Assembly: GCA_032718475.1 (NCBI GenBank)
Contig: JAUCBJ010008101.1
Coordinates: 1 to 54,432 of the forward strand
Direction: 5' to 3'
Length of the DNA stretch: 54,432 nucleotides
Source: Nemertoderma westbladi
Taxonomy: Eukaryota > Xenacoelomorpha > Nemertodermatida > Nemertodermatidae
Shown: positions 7,927-17,832 of the stretch, piece after piece
How positions within the stretch are numbered: position 1 is the first letter of the stretch
Layout of the letters: each line of letters opens with the position of its first letter
Notes under the pieces: generated by a model
Database searches by the model: none
Told to the model about the DNA's origin: nothing
What the model saw: only the letters and a program-made list of their open reading frames with translations
Position numbers and translations under genes: made by a program

Positions 7927-10900
7927 GTACGGTAATTTATTACGGTAGGCCTACCGTAGGTATACAGTATTGTATTACTGTACTATCAGACTACTGGACT
8001 ATACTAGTTACAGTACTAGACTACACTACTACAGGACTATCTGCTGTCTGTTACTCAGACAAGCAAATGGTTACTTTTCAGCCCCACGTGAATGCCGAAA
8101 ATAACTATTTGTAATTTTCGTTCTGCACCGTACTGCCGTATCCCGGCAGCCCGGTTAGAGAAGAATTTAGAAGAAGTTAGAGGTCGACGAATATTGATAT
8201 TTAGACTGTTTGAAAAACTGTGCTACTTATTTTTCGTAAAGAAATTTTTCCTAGAAAAAAAAGTCAGATGGAATTATATGAACCACTGAACTCAGAGGAT
8301 GCAAAGACCTTTATCCTGAAACCTTATTATGTATGTTAAATGAACCAATGTGTTAAGTCATATGTTGAACCAATGAACCAATGAGTATACCGGTACCTGT
8401 TAAACCATACCAATGTGTTTAACCCAGTTAACAATTTTCTCCCTTTACTTTAGCTCAGCACAGAATGGGTATGCCAATGGGGATGGGCCCTCCGCCCCGT
8501 ATGCCCCCACCAATGATGTCTTTACCTCGACCAATGATGCCCACCCGTGGAGACGAACACCGTAACGGGGGTATCGAGAAACCCGCTACCACCGTGTTCG
8601 TGGGTAACATATCCGACGTCGCCCCAGATGGAATGATACGACAGATGCTAAATGTAAGTCCTCTCGTCTAAATACGTCTAATATTAGAGATGAGAGTCTG
8701 AGTTTCATAATTGTGACATGCGATGGCAATAAGGAATCCACGATTTGCGATTTAGTTGTAGGATTGGTTTGATGTTAACGAATCACAAAAAAATTTTCGT
8801 TCGAATTCGGCTAAAATTGGCTCCATACAATGGCCAGCTATGTGTAGCGTAGGTGACACTTTAACTTGTTTCTATTGCGATAATGGTAAATTTGGATAAA
8901 CCTGGAGCATTTTTCTCAATTGATTTTGTGTGTTGTTTATGTATACATGCATTGAAGTGAACTAAACTAAAGCAAAGGTGTTCTAATTAAAAACATAACG
9001 TTGTTATGTGTTATAAGACTAGCTTTTATTATTTTTACATATCAATTAATATTAACTTGGTATAAATTAATTATTTCATTTACATTATGTATTTCGTTTA
9101 GACTTGCGGTTACGTATTGAATTGGAAGCGCGTCCAGGGCGCCAACGGTAAACTCCAAGCATTCGGGTTCTGCGAATACGCCGATCCCGAGGCGTCTCTA
9201 CGAGCGATCCGTTTACTACACGACTTTACTGTAGCCGGTAAGTTAACGAGCGATCCGTTTACTACACGACTTTACTGTAGCCGGTAAGTTACCGAGCGAT
9301 CCGTTTACTACACGACTTTACTGTAGCCGGTAAGTTAACGAGCGATCCGTTTACTACACGACTTTACTGTAGCCGGTAAGTTAACGAGCGATCCGTTTAC
9401 TACACGACTTTACTGTAGCCGGTAAGTTACCGAGCGATCCGTTTACTACACAACTTTACCGGTAAGTTAACGAGCGATCCGTTTACTACACGACTTTACT
9501 GTAGCCGGTAAGTTAACGAGCGATCCGTTTACTACACGACTTTACTGTAGCCGGTAAGTTAACGAGCGATCCGTTTACTACACGGCTTTACCGGTAAGTT
9601 AATGAGCGATCCGTTTACTACACGGCTTTACCGGTGAGTTACCGAGCGATCCATTTACTACACGGCTTTACCGGTGAGTTACTGAGCAATCCGTAGGTTT
9701 AGTTCCTTTGAGGGCTATGTATTATGGCGACCAAATGGAGATTATTAGTGTAAAAAGGCTTGTAAATGGGGTGAGTACTACCATGTCCAGTCGATGGTAA
9801 TACATCCTGTGCACTAACTATTCGTAAATTACCAAGTTTATAGCACTGGACAACCCCTTCAAGTAACCGACCACGAACAGCATCTACGGGAAGCAATCAA
9901 GGAGCAATCCACGATGCAGGCTGCCAAATACACTCTACAACAGAGGAGGCAGCAGTCTCAGCGCTCTCACCAGCCCGCAAACGAACTGTCCAACGTGCTG
10001 TATCCCACAAGATCGGAGGATGGCTTACGGCACAGCCATCCACCCTAGATCACACAGATCTGAGTCCTGATAAATTTCGGGATGGACTGGCCCTGAGGTA
10101 TGGTCTCACCCCGCCGGGTCTTTCAGCGAAGTGCGAAGGTTGTGGAGATGCATTTTCCACCTCAAATGCTCTAAGCTGCAAGTCTGGCGGGTTGATTATT
10201 AAGCGCCATGATGAGGTGCGGGAGGTCTTTGGGGACCTCATCGCCGAAGTGGTCGGCAGCTCCAGCGTGGAGCGCGAGGTGACCCTCTCCCGGGGCACCT
10301 GGACAGAGACCAGAGAGGGCCGTGAGGGCCGTGAGGGGGGGGGGGGGGGGGGGGGGGGTGTGGGCAGACCTGGTTGCATGGGGGGTCTGGGTGAACCAAC
10401 GAGTCGCTTCATTTGACATAGCCGTTATTAACACGGACTCGACTTCGTACACTCAAACCAACCGTTCGACCACCGATGGCATCTGGTGCACCGAGACCCA
10501 GATTCTAATCCGCCATCTCGCAGAAACGCTTGTCACTAAGCGGGATGGCATGCGTGACAGGGGTCTCGCGTGTGTATTGGGGGGCATTCGGCGTTGATTG
10601 CTCTTCGCACTCCTTCGCTCCAGCTCCCTCTGCCTGCGAGGGGGTCGACGACCTTGGCGTGGCCTAGGGTTTGGTGATGGTGCAGGGTTACGGGGCTACA
10701 ATCTGGCCGGGCAGTTCTAATGACATAGTGGATTGTGCCATAACCATGGATGACGAACTCAAATGTAAGGATGCGTGACGTCTGGTTACAGATGATACTT
10801 CCGGCTGAACTCGTACACTAACTATAAACTTAACTGGTTGAATTATCCATGTGCTGAATGATATTATATTAGAATTTTATTATAGTTTATAGCACATTGA

Positions 10901-13900
10901 AAGGTAACAACGAAATATATCTAAAAGTTTGGCCCTTCCCAAGATAAATCCTGGCTACGCTACGCCCCTGTGATACAATAATACACACAGGGCGGGAACT
11001 TTTATTATTATTATTATTTATTTTATTGCATGAAACTCCAAAGTAAAATTAGGAGGCAGCACAGCTGATGATTGGCGGAAAAAGCCCTCTCCAGATCTAC
11101 CTACAGTACCTACGACCTACGTAACACACACACAACTAACATAAATACAGTAGATTTTAATTTACACTGTGTGTAAACTGCCGTACTTAGTTGGCCCTAT
11201 AGTTCTACTGTAATACTCACACTCACATCAATATTTCATATTATTGTTACAGGAAAGAAACTTGTTGTTAAAGTTGATGCGAAAACGAAAGTTCTTCTAG
11301 AGGAGTACAAAGCGAAGAAACGTGTTGACGATGGAAAACCACCGCTGAGACGGAAACTGAAAATTCGTGGAGACAAGGATGAGACGCGGGAGGAGGTTAG
11401 TAGTACCGGTACGGACATCGACTCCCTCCTATCGGGTAGGTTAGTAGTACCGGTACGGACATTGACTCCCTCCTATCGGAGGAGATTAGTAGTAGCGGTA
11501 CAGACATCGACTCCCACCTATCGGAGGAGGTTAGTAGTAGCAGTACGGACATCGACTCCCTCCTATCGGGTAGGTTAGTAGTACCGGTACGGACATTGAC
11601 TCCCTCCTATCGGAGGAGATTAGTAGTAGCGGTACAGACATCGACTCCCACCTATCGGAGGAGGTTAGTAGTAGCAGTACGGACATCGACTCCCTCCTAT
11701 CGGGTAGGTTAGTAGTACCGGTACGGACATTGACTCCCTCCTATCGGAGGAGATTAGTAGTAGCGGTACGGACATCGACTCCCACCTATCGGATGAGGTT
11801 AGTAGTAGCAGTACGGACATCGACTCCCTCCTATCGGAGGAGGTTAGTAGTAGCGGTACGGACATCGACTCCCACCTATCGCAGGAGGATAGTAGTAGCG
11901 GTACGGACATCGACTCCCACCTATCGCAGGAGGTTAGTAGTACCGGTACGGACATCGACTCCCACCTATCGGAGGAGGTTAGTAGTAGCAGTACGGGCAT
12001 CGAATCCCTCCTATCGGAGGAGGTTAGTAGTAGCGGTACGGACATCGACTCCCACCTATCGCAGGAGGTTAGTAGTAGCGGTACAGACATCAACTCCCAC
12101 CTATAGGAAGAGGTTAGTAGTAGCAGTACGGACATCGACTCCCACCTACCGGAGGAGGTTAGTAGTACCGGTACGGACATCGACTCCCACCTATCGGAGG
12201 AGGTTAGTAGTACCAGTACGGACATCGACTCCCTCCTATCGGAGGAGGTTAGTAGTACCGGTACGGACATCGACTCCCTCCTATCGGAGGAGATTAGTAG
12301 TACTGGTACAGACATCAACTCCCACCTATAGGAAGAGGTTAGTAGTAGCAGTACGGACATCGACTCCCACCTACCAGAGGAGGTTAGTAGTAGCAGTACG
12401 GACATCGACTCTCACCTACCGGAGGAGGTTAGTAGTACCGATACGGACATCAACTCCCACCTATTGGAGGAGGTTAGTAGTACCGGTACGGACATCGACT
12501 CCCACCTATCGGAGGAGGTTAGTAGTAGCGGTACGGACATTGACTCCCTCCTATCGGAGGAGATTAGTAGTACTGGTACAGACATCAACTCCCACCTATA
12601 GGAAGAGGTTAGTAGTAGCAGTACGGACATCGACTCCCACCTACCGGAGGAGGTTAGTAGTAGCAGTACGGACATCGACTCCCACCTACCGGAGGAGGTT
12701 AGTAGTACCGGTACGGACATCAACTCCCACCTATTGGAGGAGGTTAGTAGTACCGGTACGGACATCGACTCCCACCTATCGGAGGAGGTTAGTAGTAGCG
12801 GTACGGACATTGACTCCCTCCTATCGGAGGAGATTAGTAGTACTGGTACAGACATCAACTCCCACCTATAGGAAGAGGTTAGTAGTAGCAGTACAGACAT
12901 CAACTCCCACCTATAGGAAGAGGTTAGTAGTAGCAGTACGGACATTGACTCCCACCTACCGGAGGAGGTTAATAGTAGCGGTACGGACATCGACTCCCAC
13001 CTATCGGGTAGGTTAGTAGTACCAGTACGGACGGACATCGACTCCCACCTATCGGAGGAGGTTAGTAGTACCGGTCCAGACATCGACTCCCACCTATCGG
13101 AGGAGGTTAGTAGTAGCGGTACGGACATCGACTCCCACCTACCGGAGGAGGTTAGTAGTAGCGGTACGGACATCGACTCCCACCTATCGGGTAGGTTAGT
13201 AGTACCAGTACGGACGGACATCGACTCCCACCTATCGGAGGAGGTTAGTAGTACCGGTCCAGACATCGACTCCCACCTATCGGAGGAGGTTAGTAGTAGC
13301 GGTACGGACATCGACTCCCACCTATCGGAGGAGGTTAGTAGTACCGGTACGGACATCGACTCCCTCCTATTAGAGGAGGTTAGTAGTAGCGGTACAGACA
13401 TCGACTCCCACCTATCGGAGGAGGTTAGTAGTAGTGGTACAGACATCGACTCCCACCTATCGGAGGAGATTAGTAGTAGCGGTACGGACATCGACTCCCA
13501 CCTATCGGATGAGGTTTGTAGTACCGGTCCAGACATCGACTCCCACCTATCGGATGAGGTTAGTAGTACCGGTCCAGACATCGACTCCCACCTATCGGAG
13601 GAGGTTAGTAGTACCGGTCCAGACATCGACTCCCACCTATCGGAGGAGGTTAGTAGTACCGGTCCAGACATCGACTCCCACCTATCGGAGGAGGTTAGTA
13701 GTAGCGGTACGGACATCGACTCCCACCTATCGGATGAGGTTAGTAGTACCGGTCCAGACATCGACTCCCACCTATCGGATGAGGTTAGTAGTACCGGTCC
13801 AGACATCGACTCCCACCTATCGGAGGAGGTTAGTAGTACCGGTCCAGACATCGACTCCCACCTATCGGAGGAGGTTAGTAGTACCGGTCCAGACATCGAC

Positions 13901-16900
13901 TCCCACCTATCGGAGGAGGTTAGTAGTAGCGGTACGGACATCGACTCCCACCTATCGGAGGAGGTTAGTAGTACCGGTACGGACATCGACTCCCACCTAT
14001 CGGGTAGGTTAGTAGTACCGGTAAGGACATCGACTCCCTCCTATTGGAGGAGGTTAGTAGTAGCGGTACAGACATCGACTCCCACCTATCGGAGGAGGTT
14101 AGTAGTAGCGGTACGGACATCGACTCCCACCTATCGGGTAGGTTAGTAGTACCAGTACAGACATCGACTCCCACCTATCGCAGGAGGTTAGTAGTACCGG
14201 TACGGACATCGACTCCCACCTATCGGAGGAGGTTAGTAGTAGCGGTACGGACATCGACACCCACCTATCGGAGGAGGTTAATAGTAGCGGTACGGACATC
14301 GACTCCCACCTATCGGAGGAGGTTAGTAGTACCTTGTATGGACATCGACTCCCTCCTATCGGGTAGGTTAGTAGTACCGGTACGGACATCGACTCCCACC
14401 TATCGGAGGAGGTTAGTAGTAGCGGTACGGACATCGACTCCCACCTATCGCAGGAGGTTAGTAGTACCGGTACGGACATCGACTCCCACCTATCGGAGGA
14501 GGTTAGTAGTACCGGTACGGACATCGACTCCCACCTATCGGAGGAGGTTAGTAGTACCGGTACGGACATCGACTCCCACCTATCGGAGGAGGTTAGTAGT
14601 AGCGGTACGGACATCGACTCCCACCTATCGGGTAGGTTAGTAGTACCAGTACAGACATCGACTCCCACCTATCGCAGGAGGTTAGTAGTACCGGTACGGA
14701 CATCGACTCCCACCTATCGGGTAGGTTAGTAGTACCAGTACGGACGGACATCGACTCCCACCTATCGGAGGAGGTTAGTAGTACCGGTCCAGACATCGAC
14801 TCCCACCTATCGGAGGAGGTTAGTAGTAGCAGTACGGACATCGACTCCCACCTATCGCAGGAGGTTAGTAGAACCGGTACGGACATCGACTCCCACCTAT
14901 CGGAGGAGGTTAATAGTAGCGGTACGGACATCGACTCCCACCTATCGCAGGAGGTTAGTAGTACCGGTACGGACATCGACTCCAACCTATCGGAGGAGGT
15001 TAATAGTAGCGGTACGGACATCGACTCCCACCTATCGGAGGAGGTTAGTAGTACCAGTACGGACATCGACTCCCACCTATCGGAGGAGGTTAGTAGTAGC
15101 GGTACGGACATCGACACCCACCTATCGGAGGAGGTTAGTAGTAGCGGTACGGACATCGACTCCCACCTATCGGAGGAGGTTAGTAGTAGCGGTACGGACA
15201 TCAACTCCCACCTATCGGAGGAGGTTAGTAGTACCGGTACGGACATCGACTCCCACCTATCGGATGAGGTTAGTAGTACCGGTACGGACATCGACTCCCA
15301 CCTATCGGAGGAGGTTAGTAGTAGCGGTACGGACATTGACTCCCACCTATCGGAGGAGGTTAGTAGTACCGGTACGGACATCGACTCCCACCTTAGTAGC
15401 GGTCCGGACATCGACTCCCACCTATCGGAGGAGGTTAGTAGTACCGGTACGGACATCGACTCCCACCTTAGTAGCGGTCCGGACATCGACTCCCACCTAT
15501 CGGAGGAGGTTAGTAGTAGCGGTACGGACATCGACACCCACCTATCGGAGGAGGTTAGTAGTAGCGGTACGGACATCGACTCCCACCTATCGGAGGAGGT
15601 TAGTAGTAGCGGTACGGACATCAACTCCCACCTATCGGAGGAGGTTAGTAGTACCGGTACGGACATCGACTCCCACCTATCGGAGGAGGTTAGTAGTAGC
15701 GGTACGGACATTGACTCCCACCTATCGGAGGAGGTTAGTAGTACCGGTACGGACATCGACTCCCACCTTAGTAGCGGTACGGACATCAACTCCCACCAAT
15801 CGGAGGAGGTTAATAGTACCGGTACGGACATCGACTCCCACCTATCGGAGGAGGTTAGTAGTACCGGTACGGACATCGACTCCCTCCTATCGGGTAGGTT
15901 AGTAGTACCAGTACAGACATCGACTCCCTCCTATCGGAGGAGGTTAGTAGTACCGGTACGGACATCGATTCCCACCTATCGGATGAGGTTAGTAGTACCG
16001 GTACGGACATCGACTCCCACCTATCGGAGGAGGTTAGTAGTAGCAGTACGGACATCGACTCCCACCTATTGGAGGAGGTTAGTAGTACCGGTCCGGACAT
16101 CGACCCCCACCAATCGGAGGAGGTTAATAGTACCGGTACGGACATCGACTCCCACCTATCGGATGAGGTTAGTAGTACCAGTACAGACATCGACTCCCTC
16201 CTATCGGAGGAGGTTAGTAGTACCGGTATGGACATCGATTCCCACCTATCGGATGAGGTTAGTAGTACCGGTACGGACATCGACTCCCACCTATCGGAGG
16301 AGGTTAGTAGTAGCAGTACGGACATCGACTCCCACCTATTGGAGGAGGTTAGTAGTACCGGTCCGGACATCGACTCCCACCTATCGGAGGAGGTTAGTAG
16401 TACCAGTACGGACATCGACTCCCACCTATCAGAGGAGGTTAGTAGTAGCGGTACGGACATCGACTCCCACCTATCGGGTAGGTTAGTAGTACCGGTACAG
16501 ACATCGACTCCCACCTATTGGAGGAGGTTAGTAGTACCGGTATGGACATCGACTCCCTCCTATCGGATGAGGTTAGTAGTAGCGGTACGGACATCGACTC
16601 CCACCTATTGGAGGAGGTTAGTAGTACCGGTCCGGACATCGACTCCCACCTATCAGAGGAGGTTAGTAGTAGCGGTACGGACATCGACTCCCACCTATCG
16701 GGTAGGTTAGTAGTACCGGTACAGACATCGACTCCCACCTATTGGAGGAGGTTAGTAGTACCGGTATGGACATCGACTCCCTCCTATCGGAGGAGGTTAG
16801 TAGTAGCGGTATGGACATCGACTCCAACCTATCGGAGGAGGTTAGTAGTAGCGGTACGGACATCGACTCCCACCTATCGGGTAGGTTAGTAGTACCGGTA

Positions 16901-17832
16901 CAGACATCGACTCCCACCTATTGGAGGAGGTTAGTAGTACCGGTATGGACATCGACTCCCTCCTATCGGAGGAGGTTAGTAGTAGCGGTATGGACATCGA
17001 CTCCAACCTATCGGAGGAGGTTAGTAGTAGCGGTACGGACATCGACTCCCACCTATCGGGTAGGTTAGTAGTACCAGTACAGACATCGACTCCCTCCTAT
17101 CGGAGGAGGTTAGTAGTACCGGTACGGACATCGACTCCCACCTATTGGAGGAGGTTAGTAGTAGCGGTACGGACATCGACTCCCACCTATCGGGTAGGTT
17201 AGTAGTACCAGTACGGACATCGACTCCCACCTATCGAAGGAGGTTAGTAGTAGCGGTACGGACATCGACTCCCACCTATCGGAGGAGGTTAGTAGTAGCG
17301 GTACGGACATCGACTCCCACCTATCGAAGGAGGTTAGTAGTAGCGGTACGGACATCGACTTCCACCTATCGGAGGAGGTTAGTAGTACCGGTACGGACAT
17401 CAACTCCCACCTATCGGAGGAGGTTAGTAGTACCGGTATGGACATTGACTCCCACCTATTGGAGGAGGTTAGTAGTTCCGGTACGGACATCGACTCCCAC
17501 CTATTTGGCAAGTTAATTTCATATGATAATTTCTCTAGAAATATAATTATTTTTACCCCCAGGGAGAACAACGTAGCGACGACGAGGAAGCTGATGTTTC
17601 TAAGGACGCCGACGAGTTAGACGCCGAGACTATGGAAGAGGACAGTGTTACTAGAGGCGCGCTCATGGCTATTGTTAAAGAAGCAACCATCAAACTGCCT
17701 AACGTAATGTCAACCTCTAAGGAGTCCACTCGTCACCATGGGGATTTCTATTCCAGTAAACGGAACGATAAATCTCTTCCCTACGATCCACCGGTTGATG
17801 TTAGTAACTATGGTGACGGTTATATACAATAA
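7734..17832 (+). CDS. RBM25: RNA-binding protein 25, N-terminal part (five exons)
   Basis: Joining 7734-7926, 8454-8653, 9102-9237, 11253-11395 and 17563-17832 gives one open frame of 313 codons to a TAA. It has a Met/Gln/Gly/Pro-rich N-terminus, then an RRM with RNP2-like VFVGNI and RNP1-like KLQAFGFCEY, then KKLVVKVDAKTK and an acidic linker with LDAET. This order and wording closely match RBM25. Animal RBM25 is a nuclear U1 snRNP-associated splicing factor that steers 5' splice-site choice; yeast Snu71 is its counterpart. The human protein is about 840 residues, with an RE/RD-rich middle and a C-terminal PWI domain. Those parts are missing here, so either the gene continues beyond the satellite or it is truncated. 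Introns 3 and 4 begin with tandem copies of their own exon end and donor. Confidence 0.88.
7927..8453 (+). other. RBM25 intron 1
   Basis: This is a short intron with no gene. An 18-bp perfect palindrome, TACGGTAGGCCTACCGTA, lies at 7941-7958, only about 10-15 nt after the donor, and could fold across the 5' end of the intron. A TACCGGTA octamer sits at 8388-8395. The acceptor region is CCCTTTACTTTAG, with a second AG five bases later. Confidence 0.7.
8454..8653 (+). CDS. RBM25: RBM25 exon 2 (start of RRM)
   Basis: The exon encodes a Met/Pro-rich stretch followed by the first strand of the RRM (VFVGNI at 8594-8611) and the first helix. It ends at AAT|GTAAGT, a perfect consensus donor, in phase 0. 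The Met/Pro-rich stretch corresponds to the Pro/Met-rich region before the RRM in vertebrate RBM25. Confidence 0.88.
8654..9101 (+). other. RBM25 intron 2
   Basis: A 448-bp, AT-rich intron with a consensus GTAAGT donor and a TTTCGTTTAG acceptor. I see no repeat array or gene in it. It is the one intron here with no feature of note; intron 1 also lacks an array. Confidence 0.8.
9102..9237 (+). CDS. RBM25: RBM25 exon 3 (RRM core)
   Basis: The exon encodes the middle of the RRM. The conserved run NWKRVQGANGKLQAFGFCEY matches RBM25 almost word for word, with RNP1 at 9150-9173. It ends in phase 1 at GCCG|GTAAGT. The last 37 bases of the exon, from 9201, are also the first 37 bases of the 46-bp repeat that fills the start of intron 3. 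Confidence 0.92.
9201..9690 (+). repeat. 46/40-bp minisatellite made of the exon-3 end plus donor
   Basis: The copy in exon 3 starts at 9201. Further copies start at 9247, 9293, 9339, 9385, 9431, 9471, 9517, 9563, 9603, 9643 and 9683 (partial). Units are 46 bp, or 40 bp where six bases around TGTAGC are missing. Each unit is the last 37 bp of the exon (31 in the 40-bp units) plus GTAAGTTAA or a close variant, so a strong donor recurs at 9238, 9284, 9330, 9376, 9422, 9462, 9508, 9554, 9594, 9634 (GTGAGT) and 9674 (GTGAGT). Only the first keeps the RBM25 frame: 46 is not a multiple of 3, and the extended reading meets a TAA in the next unit. Confidence 0.95.
9691..9843. other. Intron 3 unique sequence
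   Basis: A short non-coding stretch between the minisatellite and the retroelement relic. No recognisable feature. Confidence 0.6.
9844..10720 (+). pseudogene. Broken 3' fragment of a non-LTR retrotransposon ORF
   Basis: Frame 1 (from about 9844) reads through FRDGLALRYGL, a Cys motif C-x2-C (CEGCGDAF), ALSCKSGG and LIIKRHDEVREVFGDL. These blocks recur in the C-terminal part of a large family of non-LTR retrotransposon polyproteins in invertebrates. After a 24-G run the homologous reading moves to another frame: WGVWVNQRVASFDIAVINTD, and then, after an in-frame TGA at 10595-10597, LLFALLRSSSLCLRGGRR up to a TAA at 10718-10720. The copy therefore has a frameshift at the G run and a nonsense codon. 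No RT domain is present, so it is a 5'-truncated relic. It sits in RBM25 intron 3, sense to the gene. Family assignment is by remembered pattern. Confidence 0.75.
10335..10358. repeat. Poly-G tract (24 bp)
   Basis: A homopolymer inside the retroelement relic, flanked by GGGCCGTGAG repeats. The coding frame changes across it, so slippage or an assembly error here would account for the frameshift. It could form a G-quadruplex in the RBM25 pre-mRNA. Confidence 0.9.
10721..11252. other. Rest of RBM25 intron 3
   Basis: Non-coding. A (TTA)n microsatellite lies at about 11002-11019. The GC-richer stretch that follows (about 11040-11100) could be a decayed repeat, but I cannot assign it. The intron ends in ATTATTGTTACAG. 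Confidence 0.6.
11253..11395 (+). CDS. RBM25: RBM25 exon 4 (end of RRM and basic linker)
   Basis: With the G left over from exon 3, the exon encodes GKKLVVKVDAKTKVLLEEYK and then a basic linker with KKR, RRKLK and the end ETREE. KKLLVKVDAKTK is a hallmark of RBM25 at the last RRM strand. The exon ends in phase 0 at GGAGGAG|GTTAGT. That exact exon-end and donor string is the start of the 45-bp unit that fills intron 4. Confidence 0.9.
11431..11832 (+). repeat. 134-bp higher-order repeat in the 45-bp array
   Basis: A block of three units (44+45+45 bp) beginning at the ATCGGGTAGG junction recurs at 11431, 11565 and 11699 with almost no change. It shows that the array grew in multi-unit blocks next to exon 4. 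Confidence 0.8.
16703..17061 (+). repeat. 179-bp higher-order repeat in the 45-bp array
   Basis: The 44-bp frame-rotating variant recurs with its TAGG at 16703, 16882 and 17061, exactly 179 bp apart (44+3x45). The intervening units carry the same private variants, such as GGTATGGAC and TCCAACC. This is a recent block duplication near the 3' end of the array. Confidence 0.8.
17507..17562. other. Unique 3' end of RBM25 intron 4
   Basis: The array stops about 56 bp before exon 5. This short AT-rich stretch supplies the pyrimidine-rich acceptor ATTTTTACCCCCAG. Confidence 0.8.
17563..17832 (+). CDS. RBM25: RBM25 exon 5, acidic linker; 3' end uncertain
   Basis: The exon opens in phase 0 and encodes an acidic stretch (SDDEEADVSKDADELDAET) followed by RGALMAIVKEATIKLP. 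This aligns with the LDEETKRRDQMIKGAIEVLI segment of vertebrate RBM25. The frame then runs on for about 43 codons of unrecognised sequence to TAA at 17830-17832. Candidate donors before the stop are AAC|GTAATG (17704), GAT|GTTAGT (17800, phase 0, the same hexamer as the intron 4 donor), TATG|GTGACG (17813) and GACG|GTTATA (17819). An intact RBM25 must continue, so I favour a donor here and treat the TAA as probably intronic. A truncated gene is the alternative. Confidence 0.7.
   Translation, partial: GEQRSDDEEADVSKDADELDAETMEEDSVTRGALMAIVKEATIKLPNVMSTSKESTRHHGDFYSSKRNDKSLPYDPPVDVSNYGDGYIQ

Larger units (their letters stand above)
11389..17506 (+). repeat. 45-bp minisatellite filling RBM25 intron 4, about 136 copies
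   Basis: The first copy begins in exon 4. Each unit is GGAGGAG (the exon end), then GTTAGTAGT, then a block with ACCGGTACGGAC (or AGCGGTACGG), ATCGACTCCCAC and CTATC. Frequent variants are AGCAGT, GGTCC, CTCC for CACC, and GATGAG or GCAGGAG at the start. A 44-bp variant (CGGGTAGG in place of CGGAGGAGG) rotates the reading frame. Because 45 is a multiple of 3 and most units lack stops, long ORFs appear on both strands (RRRLVVAVRTSTPTY and DRWESMSVPLLLTSS types); these are artefacts. Most units keep a donor-like GAG|GTTAGT; some are lost to GAGATTAGT. Read from exon 4, the frame meets TAG at 11576-11578. Confidence 0.95.

Noticed and set aside
7707-8114. Single exon from 7707 to 8114
   Set aside because: It begins at a TTG, and the sequence after the Gln run changes to palindromic, low-complexity DNA. 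Splicing near 7926 or 7931 gives the RBM25 frame, so the rest is intron.
10050-10452. Minus-strand Pro-rich ORFs
   Set aside because: The proline run is the complement of the poly-G tract. The plus strand has the recognisable retroelement blocks.
11665-17571. Many long ORFs on both strands (up to about 520 codons) with 15-residue periods
   Set aside because: The 45-bp repeat is a multiple of 3 and mostly free of stops in several frames on both strands, so long ORFs are automatic. They begin and end at 44-bp or other irregular units, lack any non-repeat domain and lie within RBM25 intron 4.
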